Assembly (NCBI RefSeq): GCF_964340395.1
Contig: NC_135562.1
Location: 1,120,001-1,184,000, forward strand
Direction of reading: 5' to 3'
Source of the DNA: Glandiceps talaboti
Taxonomy: Eukaryota; Hemichordata; Enteropneusta; Spengelidae
DNA: 64,000 nt
Positions 23,830 through 34,727 of the stretch are shown here, one piece after another. Below the pieces are notes generated by a model. The model did not search any database. It was not told the origin of the DNA and saw nothing but the letters and a program-made list of their open reading frames with translations. The position numbers and the translations under genes are program-made. Within the stretch, counting starts at the first letter, position 1. Each line of letters opens with the position of its first letter.

Positions 23830-24843
23830 ATTCTCGCATAGATTTTTTCAAAGTGAAAGGGCAACTACTGTGTTTATGTCGGTCTATTCTAAAGTTCACA
23901 CTTTTTCACAGACTCGACGAGTTTGAAAAAAAGCATGCTAATAACCTTTGATATATTTTGTGTACAACAGGAAGCTTCTTTAAAGTTTATCTATTCTGTC
24001 TGTTATGAATTAACAAGTCCATACAGGTTGTCGTTTTACTTCAGTGAAGACGATTTTTAAAGACACTCTTGAGAACAGGAATGGTTGAAAACACACTGAC
24101 GTAAATAATGCACGTCAATTGGTTGCTTGCATGCATTAAAATGCACTCCTAATACATATATACATTTATCGTGGAATGCAGGTATAGTCTGACTAACACA
24201 GCTTTGTCAAGAAAAACAATACACGTTTTATTTTTACTATAGTATGGGGAACTTATTCTCTTAAGTGTGACGTGGACAATGATGTCTTTAACCTTCCAAA
24301 GAGGCCCTATACTGTATGGCTCATGCTTAATCCAATGATTTACGTCCAACGTAAATGTTCCGTAAACGCTAGCATACTTGAACAAGTCAAGCCTTATTTG
24401 AGGCTTACACAATGAATGACATGTCACTGCATTCCAATCTACTGTTTGAACAAAGCTATGTTTAGTTAGATAAATAATTCTTAACGCAGTGCATATTGAA
24501 ATGTACCTAATGACGTCATCTATCCAAATAGATAAAAGCATTTGCCATCTCCCTTTTTTGAGTTAAATTCACATGAACTTTTTCATAATTTATTTAGCTT
24601 TTAAGCTAACAAATATAATTTGTTTTGATAAATGTTAAATTTGTTGTCGTTTTATTCAAAACATTTACAACAGTGGAGGTGAGATGATACTGGTTGCAAA
24701 TATGTCACAATCTTACAAGTAGTACTAATGTAATACGACCTGTCGGCCATATTGTGAGTTGTCGGCCATATGCACTGGAGCATGCTATTATTTATACCTA
24801 AATATTGAAATACATTCAACACGTAACCATGTTGCTTCTTCAA

Positions 24844-24846
<3 letters not shown>
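23830..24846. other. Unique spacer, 130-codon minus frame not supported
   Basis: The minus frame at 24149-24541 has no recognisable domain and its length is compatible with chance at this base composition. Nothing else seen. Confidence 0.35.
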
Positions 24847-24939
<93 letters not shown>

Positions 24940-24978
24940 GTGTATTATCTTGTTCTGAGTGTATTATCTTGTTCTGTA
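24847..24978. repeat. AT dinucleotide tract, CA end and a 19-bp duplication
   Basis: About 84 bp of pure AT (24847-24930) are followed by ACACACAC and by two copies of GTGTATTATCTTGTTCTG (about 24940-24978). The AT tract is self-complementary and cruciform-prone. Confidence 0.97.
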
Positions 24979-25137
24979 TTAACACAAAATATGTTTGTTC
25001 AACTTGTAAAATAAAACAATTTGCCAGTTGAGTTTTCCAAACTGTCAACAAGCAAAAGTCGTTGTTGGTTGCTATTCAAATGTTTCTATTGTGCCTGAAA
25101 TCTCGATGGATTACACTGGTCATGACTACAAGCACGC

Positions 25138-25209
25138 GAGCAAACAAGCAAGCAAGCAAACAACCAAACAAACAAGCGAACACACACACACAAACACACA
25201 CACACACAC

Positions 25210-25268
<59 letters not shown>
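25138..25268. repeat. CAAG/CAAA then CA dinucleotide repeat
   Basis: CAAG and CAAA tetramers (about 25140-25180) pass into CA (25180-25268) with a GTACAC break near 25211. Confidence 0.97.
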
Positions 25269-25271
<3 letters not shown>

Positions 25272-26371
25272 AGCAAGGAAGTGAACATGTCTTTTGCATA
25301 CTTCAAGGATATCATGCGAATTACTCACAACATAGAAAGTCAAATTTTAAGGAGATTGGATAATTTTCTTGACAATTTTGTCATTTTAAGACTTGTAGAT
25401 ATAACATAGATTTTCCTTCTCCAACTGAGTCCGTCTAAAAGTAAAGTTTTCTCATTATTTTTAAATTACCAGGTTTCTGTAGTATTCTCAATTGTTACGT
25501 GCTATAAAATGTAATTCGATACCTTTGAAGAGCGTTTCAGAATAAATGGGCAACAAAGTACAGTATACTCCTTTGAAGAAGACCCTTATCAAGACGCATC
25601 ATTCTACGAGTCTGTGCAGTAATAAAAACGAAAAGAGCAATTCTGAAATAAATGTGAAAAAGTGCGGAACATCAAGTTTAATTGTCACTCTAATGAAACT
25701 CTTTGTATTAAATATTAATCGCCTTAAGAAACCAGTAAGTAATGAAAAAAAGCAAGCTGTGACATATCTAAATGAAAAATCGTTTTAAGAGAATACGTGT
25801 ATGAACAAGGAAAAATAGCTACCGGCTATTTAATTTACTTCCATTACGCCATCCACAAATGTACTGTGACAAAGTTTTATTGCAAACAAGAAGAGTATAC
25901 TTGTATTGCCATTTACTGTCCTAGGTGTTTGCAAAAAACATTACACTAATTCCAAGTGATAGATGTTTGATCAATTGGTTTTGCTTAGAATCGAATTCGT
26001 AAGTATTTTGCTTTATTTAATACAAAAGAATGTTACTATCCTTCAACTTTATAATTTTCATTAGTCTTTCTTCTTATCTTGACTTTGATAACACTAATGC
26101 TAACAGAAAGATGTATTTTTTGACCAGTCGACATGTCCTGGCACATGAATACCAAGGAACACATACAAATCTATTTTGGGCTATTATTTTCTTAGAAAAT
26201 GTGATAAAGTTTACATAATAATCTTCGAGTTTTGGTTAATTCTTTCAAAATTTACTATTTATATGTGAAAATATTGAAGAATAGTAATTGTTATCCAAGG
26301 TTTTTGAAATGTTGTGACTTTTATCAGCAAAATATCACAAAATGTAAGAAAACAAAAACTCAAAATAGATC
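25269..26371. other. Unique spacer
   Basis: An 80-codon plus frame at 25546-25788 begins MGNKVQYTPLKK and runs past an internal GTAAGT at about 25735. It is not convincing as an exon. No other feature seen. Confidence 0.35.
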
Positions 26372-27177
26372 AGGTGTTTACAGGTATCAGAAATACAGGC
26401 ATTGTCTTTTGTGGTGTTTAAGGGTATCAGCAATACGGGCATTGTCTTTTGTGGTGTTTAAGGGTGTCAGAAATACGGACATTGTCTTCTGTGGTGTTGA
26501 AGGGTATCAGAAATACGGACATTGTCTTTTGTGGTGTTTAAGGGTGTCAGAAATACGGGCATTGTCTTTTGTGGTGTTGAAGGGTGTCAGAAATACGGGC
26601 ATTGCCTTTTGTAGTGTTTAAGGGTATCAGAAATACGGGCATTGCCTTTTGTGGTGTTTAAAGGTATCAGAAATACGGCATTGTCTTCTGTGGTGTTTAA
26701 GGGTGTCATAAATACGGGCATTGTCTTCTGTGGTGTTTAAGGGTGTCATAAATACGGGCATTGTCTTCTGTGGTGTTTAAAGGTATCAGAAATACGGACA
26801 TTGTCTTTTGTAGTGTTTAAAGGTATCAGAAATACGGGCATTGTCTTTTGTGGTGTTTAAAGGTATCAGAAATACGGACATTGTCTTTTGTAGTGTTTAA
26901 AGGTATCAGAAATACGGACATTGCCTTTTGTAGTGTTTAAAGGTATCAGAAATACGGACATTGTCTTCTGTGGTGTTTAAAGGTGTCATAAATACGGGCA
27001 TTGTCTTCTGTGGTGTTTAAAGGTATCAGAAATACGGACATTGTCTTTTGTAGTGTTTAAAGGTATCAGAAATACGGACATTGTCTTTTGTAGTGTTTAA
27101 AGGTATCAGAAATACGGGCATTGCCTTTTGTAGTGTTTAAGGGTATCAGAAATACGGGCATTGTCTTCTGTGGTGTC
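26372..27177. repeat. 40-bp minisatellite, about 20 copies
   Basis: The monomer carries GGTATCAGAAATACGG, CATTGTCTT and TGTGGTGTTTAA. Substitutions recur in blocks (GTCATAAAT, GACATTG, TAGTGTT), showing that multi-unit segments were duplicated. One unit lacks a base near 26677. The plus frame that enters the array from 26232 closes inside it, so there is no protein prediction. Confidence 0.97.
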
Positions 27178-30100
27178 TATGATTTACTGGTAAAACAAAC
27201 TCCTTTGGGTTCATTACAGTATATTTTATCGTTTATAGCTACTGGTATCACTCCCAAAAGTCCTTTAAACTAAACTAAGAATTCAAAAAAAATACTTAAT
27301 GTCTCATTATGTCACACAATTGTGTTTAAAGAACATTGAATTATTTGCCACTTCAGAGCTATATCTTTAGGTAACAATGATCATGTATTATGGTTTGTGT
27401 GTGGTATAAATTCAAGTCAACTATCACATACACTCAGATATGTAAAGAAATTGTGACTTTTTTTACCAACTCTTTTACTGGCAAATGATTTGTGACTTAA
27501 AAGATTCATTAAATGATTAGATTCTTGGCAGTCATTGTCTCACAGTTGTAAACATGCATTGTTATGAATAAATACCACGAATCTGTAATGTTTGACTGTC
27601 ACCGGTAGCATTATTACTGGCTTGTCACAATCAACACAAACGAAAGATAGATTTTCAAGAACGATATTGAAGTTTTTGTATTCTGACGGTAAAACATCAT
27701 AAACAAGAATGAGTCAGGATGTAGGAACTAAGTTTACCCAGCAACAGCAATTGTTAAATCTTATTCCCACGTCTTGTTTGTTTTATGCTTTAAATGAACA
27801 TTGCTTATTAAATGTGTTGTATGTGTACAGTTGTTGTTTGCTTTTTGTGTGATAATTTTTCCGTGAGGACTGTAGATAAAGTTATGTTGAATTCTTTTTT
27901 ATAGGAAGGTAAACTGCACTACAACTAGCATTAACAGTGCTATGTATAGATTTAGAAAATGCCTTCAGTGACCCTCATCGTCAGATAAAAATTCTCCCAG
28001 ACGGATGTTCTGACTGTGTACAGTGCACGTATTCCATCTGACAATTCTTAATGCAACACTATTTTCAGAACAGTGTGTTTGCATGTAGTGTGTCCCAGGA
28101 GACCAACGTTCATAAATTACTCATGTTGGAGAAAAAAATTGACATTGCGTGTCAGTTATACTTTATGATTAGTGACCTGTATAAAATGGTAGATGGGATG
28201 ATGACATTCATACGCCTTTTCCAGACGAATCCGTTCTAAATGAGATTATCAATGACGAGCTACTAAACTTTACTGAATAATCTTGTATTAAATATCGTCA
28301 TTGCCTATTAACCGTACTCCGCTCTGTACCCAATATCCGACCTCTATACATTCGTGCTTTATCAAACTCTTTCGCGCCGAAATTAGTCGTCCAAAGTTCC
28401 TAATTTCCTCAACTTTTTGGCATATCTTACATTAATTTTAGAATGAAATGACACAAATTAGCATTTCCTGTAAGCAGAATGTTTTAAAGGTGCACAACTC
28501 GATTTGCAGCATAGATGCTTTCACATTTAAAGTTTTTTTTCTATTAGATGATGTTAGCTGCTTGTCAATACTACTATACAAGTAGTCAATGTCTTCCCCA
28601 AATAATCTTGAATTTCGAACGCTTTAAATCTATTTTATTCTTTGGCGTGATTTTAAAATTAAAATGGAACATTGAAATTACCACAAATTTCAAAATGGTG
28701 GGATTTTCTGAGTCGAGAGAATTTTCTCTTGATTCAGTTGTGACCGAAGAAAATTAATCACTGGCTTGCCCCGAGGCCATCGCGAAGACGCATTATCGGC
28801 ATTGTTCCAATCATGACTTAATTAAGAGTCTCATGTCCTAATGAAGAGAAATTGTTCTGTTTTCTGTGACGCAGTATGAGTGTTCACTTTACATTTACAA
28901 TTTGAGTGCGATTTCTATATTGAATCTATATTACCACCCAGTGTTTTGTCGTCAAAATGCCCTCATGCGTTATACATGCTGCAATTACAGAAAGTGGTGG
29001 AACCCCGTTGAGATTATTCTTCGGTTTAATTTTGTTTGAGAGACTGATCAGAAGTGGTGTTGTTTTGACTACGCCGATTGATGGATCATGATAAAGACAA
29101 CCTACGAAATTTCGACACCCTGCTGCAACATGGGCACAGACTACATGTGAGGCAGAATTTCCCGCCAAAAGATATGGATTCTCCTGGTGAGTTTGCAAAT
29201 GTCTCAGTGGCACGCACATTTGTGTGTTTTACCACGCTAATAGTAATTATAGGTCATGTAAATTGACATACCACCTATGATTAGATCGAAGCTCACAATC
29301 CTGTAAGAACATGATTTCTTTGAAAGCTCAAAAACCATATAATTTTAACGTGAGAAGGGTCAAATATCTTGATTTGACCCCTTTCGGGCCGAAGCAAATT
29401 TCAAAATAATTTACTGGAAGGGAAACCATCTTTTCTTTGGCCTGGTAAATTTTAGCTCTCTAGTTTTAGAATCGTAGTCACGAAAATATTTATTTTAGTG
29501 CAAAGAAAAATTAGCATTAGGAATAATAAAAGTTGTATAAAATCTTTCCTAATCTGCAGCCGACACAACATTCACCGTGTTCTTTTTTCCCAAAAATGTC
29601 TTCTAAAATATCTTTTTTACGGTCAAATTCAAGTGAAAGAATAAAACCCCACTGAATGGAAGAAATCCATGTCAACTTGTCAACTACCATTTTCTGCTTG
29701 AAGTAATAATTTTGGAAATAATTTAAAGTGCTAACATTAAATTTTGACACTGTACTTAAGTATATCATGTTGTCGATATGTTAATTGTCAATGTTCAATA
29801 AAATTGTCCAATGCCTTGTCAAAATCAATGTTAATCTCCATGCATAGTTTATACTTACAGATGGCATGTCTCACTATGACGTCATTCATTGTTCATCAAA
29901 TCATACCCTTGGCAGTAAAAGCTCCCACGTTCCCTACTTGGTATAGTATCTCCGATAAACATACTATCTAATCAAAAGAATATGTCGAACAAATATTGTC
30001 TTCTATTCGCAACAATTTTGTGACATTGTATCTTTATTTAATACACAATACTTATTTACATAAAACAGTTTGGTCAGAGATCACAAAATATTAGTCACTA

Positions 30101-30258
30101 TGCCAGTAATGTAGCTACCTTTAAAAGAAGTCGGACACATGTGCAAATTAGTTGGTAATATCTATGAACGAGACCCTTGAATCTGTCCATCGATGGAAAT
30201 ATGTTGAAACAAAGAATTTTAAAAAACAAAAAAATCAGTTTTCCCCCTCCTACTGGCC
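27178..30258. other. Unique spacer; both-strand-open segment near 29 kb
   Basis: At 28926-29219 the minus strand has a 97-codon frame of protein-like composition (SASHVVCAHVAAGCRNFVG), preceded by a CACCAG acceptor-like site. The plus strand at 29078-29189 reads MMDHDKDNLRNFDTLLQHG up to a CTG|GTGAGT donor-like site. At most one can be coding and neither is recognised. A TTTTGACGACA motif (minus) lies at 28947-28957. A perfect 9-bp hairpin (GGGTCAAAT/ATTTGACCC) lies at 29357-29380. Nothing else stands out. Confidence 0.3.
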
Positions 30259-30634
30259 TACCATATATATCTACATCCAAGTGATTTATGTTTATGATTG
30301 GTGCTCAGCTATGTTTACACTTATGTTCAACATTAACGTTACATACAATATACCTACATCCGAGTGGTTTGGTGCTCAGCTATTATGTTCAACATTAACG
30401 TGACATACCATATACCTACATCCAAATGATTTATGTTTATGTTTGGTGGTCAGCTATGTTTACACTTATGTTCAACGTTAATGTTACATACCATATACCT
30501 ACATCCGAGTGGTTTGGTGCTCAGCCATTATGTTCAACATTAATGTTACATACCATATACCTACATCCAAGTGGTTTATGTTTATGCTTGGTGCTCCGTA
30601 ACGTTATGTTTACACTTATGTTCAATATTAACGA
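30259..30634. repeat. Alternating long/short tandem repeat (L-S-L-S-L)
   Basis: Long units of about 84 bp (30259, 30406 and 30551) alternate with short units of about 62 bp (30344 and 30489). All share TACCTACATCC, GGTGCTCAGC and TTATGTTCAAC. The short form lacks the stretch from TTTATGTTTATG and the TGTTTACAC word. The real period is the 145-147 bp pair. Confidence 0.92.
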
Positions 30635-32105
30635 ATTAGAAGTTCAAATAAGTCAATAGAAGATTCCTAATTTTGAACGTTTTGTTGTATATTGTCAATT
30701 CAGACGATAAACGTCACCTCGCAAAATTTCTTTCTGATGCATGTAATGTTTGGTAGACCTCTTCCGTACCACATAAAATGCGTTACAATTGTCTTACCAC
30801 ACCATGCATATTGGAAGGTAATGAAAGCATTATGAATATTGATAAGTTGAATAATGAGATCCCAACTAAGCTACTGAAATGTAGGGAGGGATTCCAATGA
30901 ATATTTTACTGATTATCGCTGCGATTGGTCCATGCGATATACTTTTAATTGTTTGACAGCGTATGTACATGGCGTGTAAATACGATTTGATATCAATTCA
31001 TATATATAGGTATATCTCCAACGATATATGTCACAAAGTGGATTGCTGTTCACTAAATGGTACGAACATGTTTAGTATTTAATAACATAATTATATTTGC
31101 TGCCTAGTACACCAGAGAGAGTACACATTTGAACCTAAATGTGTTGTTTTTTGGAAACGTTATTTTGAATGATACATAACTGTGCCTTTGTTTTCTGTTT
31201 GTGCATGACATAGTATATCCACGCACAGGTAGACAAATTTGAAAAGGCGGACAGATTGTGTGAGGTGGGGTTGGTAGCAAAAGGAATATGTTTTGTCTAT
31301 CAAAAGTCGAATCTTTTAAATTAGGCCATTTAATGCTCATTTCATTTAATTTGAGGTATAGTTGGCTAGCTGTTTTTAAAAGAATGAATAAATGAAATGA
31401 AGCAGATAATATTTGTTAAATTTGAAAAATAGTATCCGTACTTTGGGCATGGTTCAAACTTTTCTACAACATTGCATTCTCATTGTAAACTCATACGTCT
31501 TCACAGAGCATGGGACCTGCCACGTATATTATGAACTCGACAGTTTATTAGCTAGATATCTCTTTGACAATATACTACCTGTCCAATTATGTTGTCGAGG
31601 TAGACCTTGACACTGATGTACACTTCACCTATGGCATCTTAATGAAATCCACCGTGCATCCATACATATGTATTCCTGATTGCATTCAGATTTAGGTTTC
31701 ATACCTACTTCATGCCCATAAAATTATATTTTAGACTTCGTATTTTGTGTAGATGCAAGTTTATGCTCTGAATACTGTTAGATGTCTAAATGCTGTTAGA
31801 GTTCTGGTGGGTACTAGACATTAATTCTGTTTAAAGGAAATGAAAGTATAGCACTAAGATAATTAATAATCCTCCCTGTTACCAATCGTATCACTGTAGA
31901 TGTCTACATTCATTCTACCAAGTATTCATCAAGGTCAAATGTCAAATAATAGCCATTTTTGTCACGTCGTAAAGAGTATTTGCATGACAGAAGCATTGTG
32001 TTGGTGTATACCTCTAGGTGCCATTTCTGGTATTTCGTGTGGCTCTGTCAACCTTTCAGGGTCAAATGCCAAAAAATAAAGTTTACTCTGTATATCACAG
32101 AAACT
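30635..32105. other. Unique spacer, no gene recognised
   Basis: AT-rich DNA with short frames only (78 codons at 31104-31340 minus and 65 at 31413-31610 plus). None has splice support or a recognisable domain. Confidence 0.4.
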
Positions 32106-32433
32106 GTAATACCATGTACAAGCCAAGTTGAATAAAAATATGGAATATATACCCTGGTCGTTCTACGTCACGACAACGCGTGTCTACGTCATTCGTTCTG
32201 CTATGTTAGAAATTTGAGTCAAAATGTTCAAAATTACCATTACTTTCACCGATTTCTTTCATATTACTGGCGCTGCTATAATTACGTTATACTCCAATAT
32301 TTTTCTTCATTCAGCTGGAAAATACTTATGACCTAAAAGTTGTCACTACGAATCTAGCGACTTGTAGTAACAAAATCCCCTTAGGCCACTCGTATTTTCC
32401 TTGGCTGAATGAAGAAAAATCTTGGGGAATAAC
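32106..32433 (-). mobile_element. Foldback non-autonomous element, copy A (full length)
   Basis: This 328-bp copy is in reverse orientation to the copies at 32492-32787, 38512-38806 and 63606-63919. Shared blocks in element orientation are TTATTCCCC at the 5' end, GAATGAAGAAAAATATT, TTTTGAACATTTTGACTC, GACGTAGACACGCGTTGTC and GTGACGTAGAACGACCAGGG, then a GGTATTAC 3' end. The ends form a short imperfect inverted repeat (GTTATTCC/GGTATTAC). Its 5' third is a near-palindrome of about 125 bp (32297-32421) centred on TCACTACGAATCTAGCGACT. There is no coding capacity: frames through the copies are broken at different places. No clear target duplication was seen. Superfamily is unknown. Confidence 0.8.
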
Positions 32434-32491
32434 ATCTTAACAAATAAGTATTATATTTCATTTGAGAGTAATCCAAACTCTGACATTTAGA

Positions 32492-32787
32492 TATAATTCT
32501 CCAATAATTTTCTTCAGCTGGGGAAAATACGAGTGACCTAAGGGACACCTTGACACTTTGTCACTTTTGAATGTAGCAACATATTGAGGAACTATAATAT
32601 AATCATAACTCCTCAAGCATATAATTTATGATAAATCGAAAAAAGTAATGGCGATTTTGAACGTTTTGACTTATATTTCGAGCAAGGCAAATCAGAGACA
32701 TAGACACGGGTTGTCGTGATGTAGGACGACAAGGGTATATAATCCGTATTTTCTGTTCAAAACTATTTTGCTTGAGTATGGTATCAA
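32492..32787 (+). mobile_element. Foldback non-autonomous element, copy B
   Basis: Carries the family blocks CTTCAGCTGGGGAAAATACG, GACCTAAGG, CTCCTCAAGCAT, ATTTTGAACGTTTTGACTT and GACACGGGTTGTCGTGATGT, ending CTTGAGTATGGTATCAAG. The central palindrome is partly decayed (CACTTTGTCACTTTTGAATG). It stands in inverted orientation to copy A with only about 58 bp between them. Confidence 0.78.
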
Positions 32788-33269
32788 GCAAAAAGTATAT
32801 TATTGTGTGTATTTGTGGTTAGAGTAATGTCTTAAATGAAGACGAGCTGAAATTTGTATTCTAACCAAATGTATCCAATTCTCCAAGAATGTTGACCTGA
32901 TTATAGTCCTAATCCCTCCAAGAAACTAATTGTTACATTGCTATTACTCAGAGCTAACGACTACATATTACCTTGGGGCTACTTCATAATCTGAAGACTG
33001 AGAGATTTCTTTCAAAGACGACTAGTCAATGAAAAACAATGAAAGGAATATTGATTTGGACACAGCAGCTTTGGTCTAAACACTGGCAATAGGTGCATTC
33101 CATCATATTTTAATCCCTTTTGGGAATTGATAGAGTAAAATGCATTTGTTGAATTATATTGGCCATTGGACAACGAATGCACTGAGTGAATTAGTAAAAC
33201 CGATGATGGAATGAAGAGGAGTAGATTGTCAGTAAAATATACACACAAACTCGCTTATACACTATACAT

Positions 33270-33270
<1 letters not shown>
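32788..33270. other. Unique spacer, nothing recognised
   Basis: AT-rich sequence after copy B. A 78-codon minus frame (33012-33248) has no support. Confidence 0.4.
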
Positions 33271-33306
<36 letters not shown>

Positions 33307-33480
33307 CATACATACATACAGACAGAGACATACATACATACATACATACATACATACATACATACATACAAACATACATACATACATACATACATACATA
33401 CATACAGAGAGACATACATACATACATACATACATACATACATACATACAGACAGACAGACAGACAGACAGATAGATACA
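33271..33480. repeat. CA / CATA / CAGA composite microsatellite
   Basis: CA (33271-33299), then CATA with GACAGAGACA and CAGAGAGA breaks, ending in CAGA and GATA units. Confidence 0.97.
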
Positions 33481-33627
33481 GAAATATATACATACACATG
33501 GATGGAAGCGCCAAGGACGGAGTCCATTCTTGTTTATTAATTTTTCGTAGAATGATATAGCTCCAAACTTATATACACACAATGTACATACACACATATA
33601 TACATGCATAGATAGATAGATATATAG

Positions 33628-33631
<4 letters not shown>

Positions 33632-33706
<75 letters not shown>

Positions 33707-33743
33707 CATTTATCCATCCATCCATCCATCCATCCATCCATCC
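33632..33743. repeat. AT tract (about 64 bp) and a CATC microsatellite
   Basis: Pure AT at 33632-33695, preceded by GATA words, then CACACATACTCATTTAT and a CATC run of about seven units (33713-33743). Confidence 0.97.
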
Positions 33744-34576
33744 CTACTTTATCTATACATTTAGTTACTCATTAATTATTTCATTATTTCACGAAAAAGA
33801 CTTTGTGTTCATATAAACTATGTCAACTAAAATTCTAATGCAGGAAAAACAAATACTTGACATGAACGATCCCACATTATAATTCAATATGTAAATTAAC
33901 AGACGAATCTTCGAGTCATCGAATAATATTACTTTCAGCTTCATTCAGGTAGATACTAATGGATTTATTCAAATGGTGTGTTACAAATTTAAACTTAAAA
34001 TCAGTGCACGTAATCTGAAAAGGGGATTGAGAAAGACAAAACACATACCCATCTCATGCAAAACTATATATTTCATAGTGAATGTCTATACTTAAGTTAA
34101 TTCATTTTTACAGACTCAATCGGAAAATCACTGCACGTATGTTAAATGGAGCATTGAGAATGACCATACTATCGAGTATCACATCAAGAAATATTGATCC
34201 ACAGTGAATGCAATCATGACCTTCTTGTGTATAGAACTAAGCAGTATGTCTTCTAGGGACCACGGCAATACATTGGATGCTGATATATCTAGTCCTAGAG
34301 TTAAGTAAGTCAAACATATCCGTTGTCTGTGTCAGTACGTTGGGTTACACTAAATCACATTTATCATGATGATGAAATATCAATGCAAAGAAGACAAATT
34401 TATGTTCTTTTAATTCTTTTGGGGGATTATTGTAAGAATAATTGCCGTCAGAGAGTGTAATTCTAAATAATCATACAATACAAGTTAAAGCCCTTTAAAA
34501 CCTTATTTAAGGGAAGCAAATCAAAATAAGTTTAGCACCATCATAAAAAATTACATGAAGGAGAGTGTCTAGTCAT
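33744..34576. other. Unique spacer, nothing recognised
   Basis: AT-rich, no repeat or gene-like frame. Confidence 0.4.
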
Positions 34577-34727
34577 TAATTTTGACGACAGTGGGATTTG
34601 GTATTTTGACGACATTGGCGTTTGGTATATATTTTGACGACAATGGGGTTTGGTATTTTGACGACAATGGGGTTTGGTTTTTTGACGACAGTTGGGTTTG
34701 GAATTTTGACGACTGTAGAGTTTGAAA
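34577..34727. repeat. 24-bp minisatellite built on TTTTGACGACA, six copies
   Basis: Six units of 24-28 bp carry TTTTGACGACA (five exact, the last ending ACT) followed by a variable G(A/T)TTTGG-like segment. Isolated exact copies of the 11-base word occur five more times in the window, noted as a finding. The minus frame through it is a repeat by-product. Confidence 0.93.

Noticed and set aside
25546-25788. First exon starting MGNK with a GTAAGT at about 25735
   Set aside because: The frame continues past the donor in AT-rich composition, no promoter-like change in composition is present and no family is recognised.
29357-29380. Perfect 9-bp hairpin as a transcription terminator
   Set aside because: The terminator model is bacterial; everything else here is eukaryotic and no T-run follows the stem.
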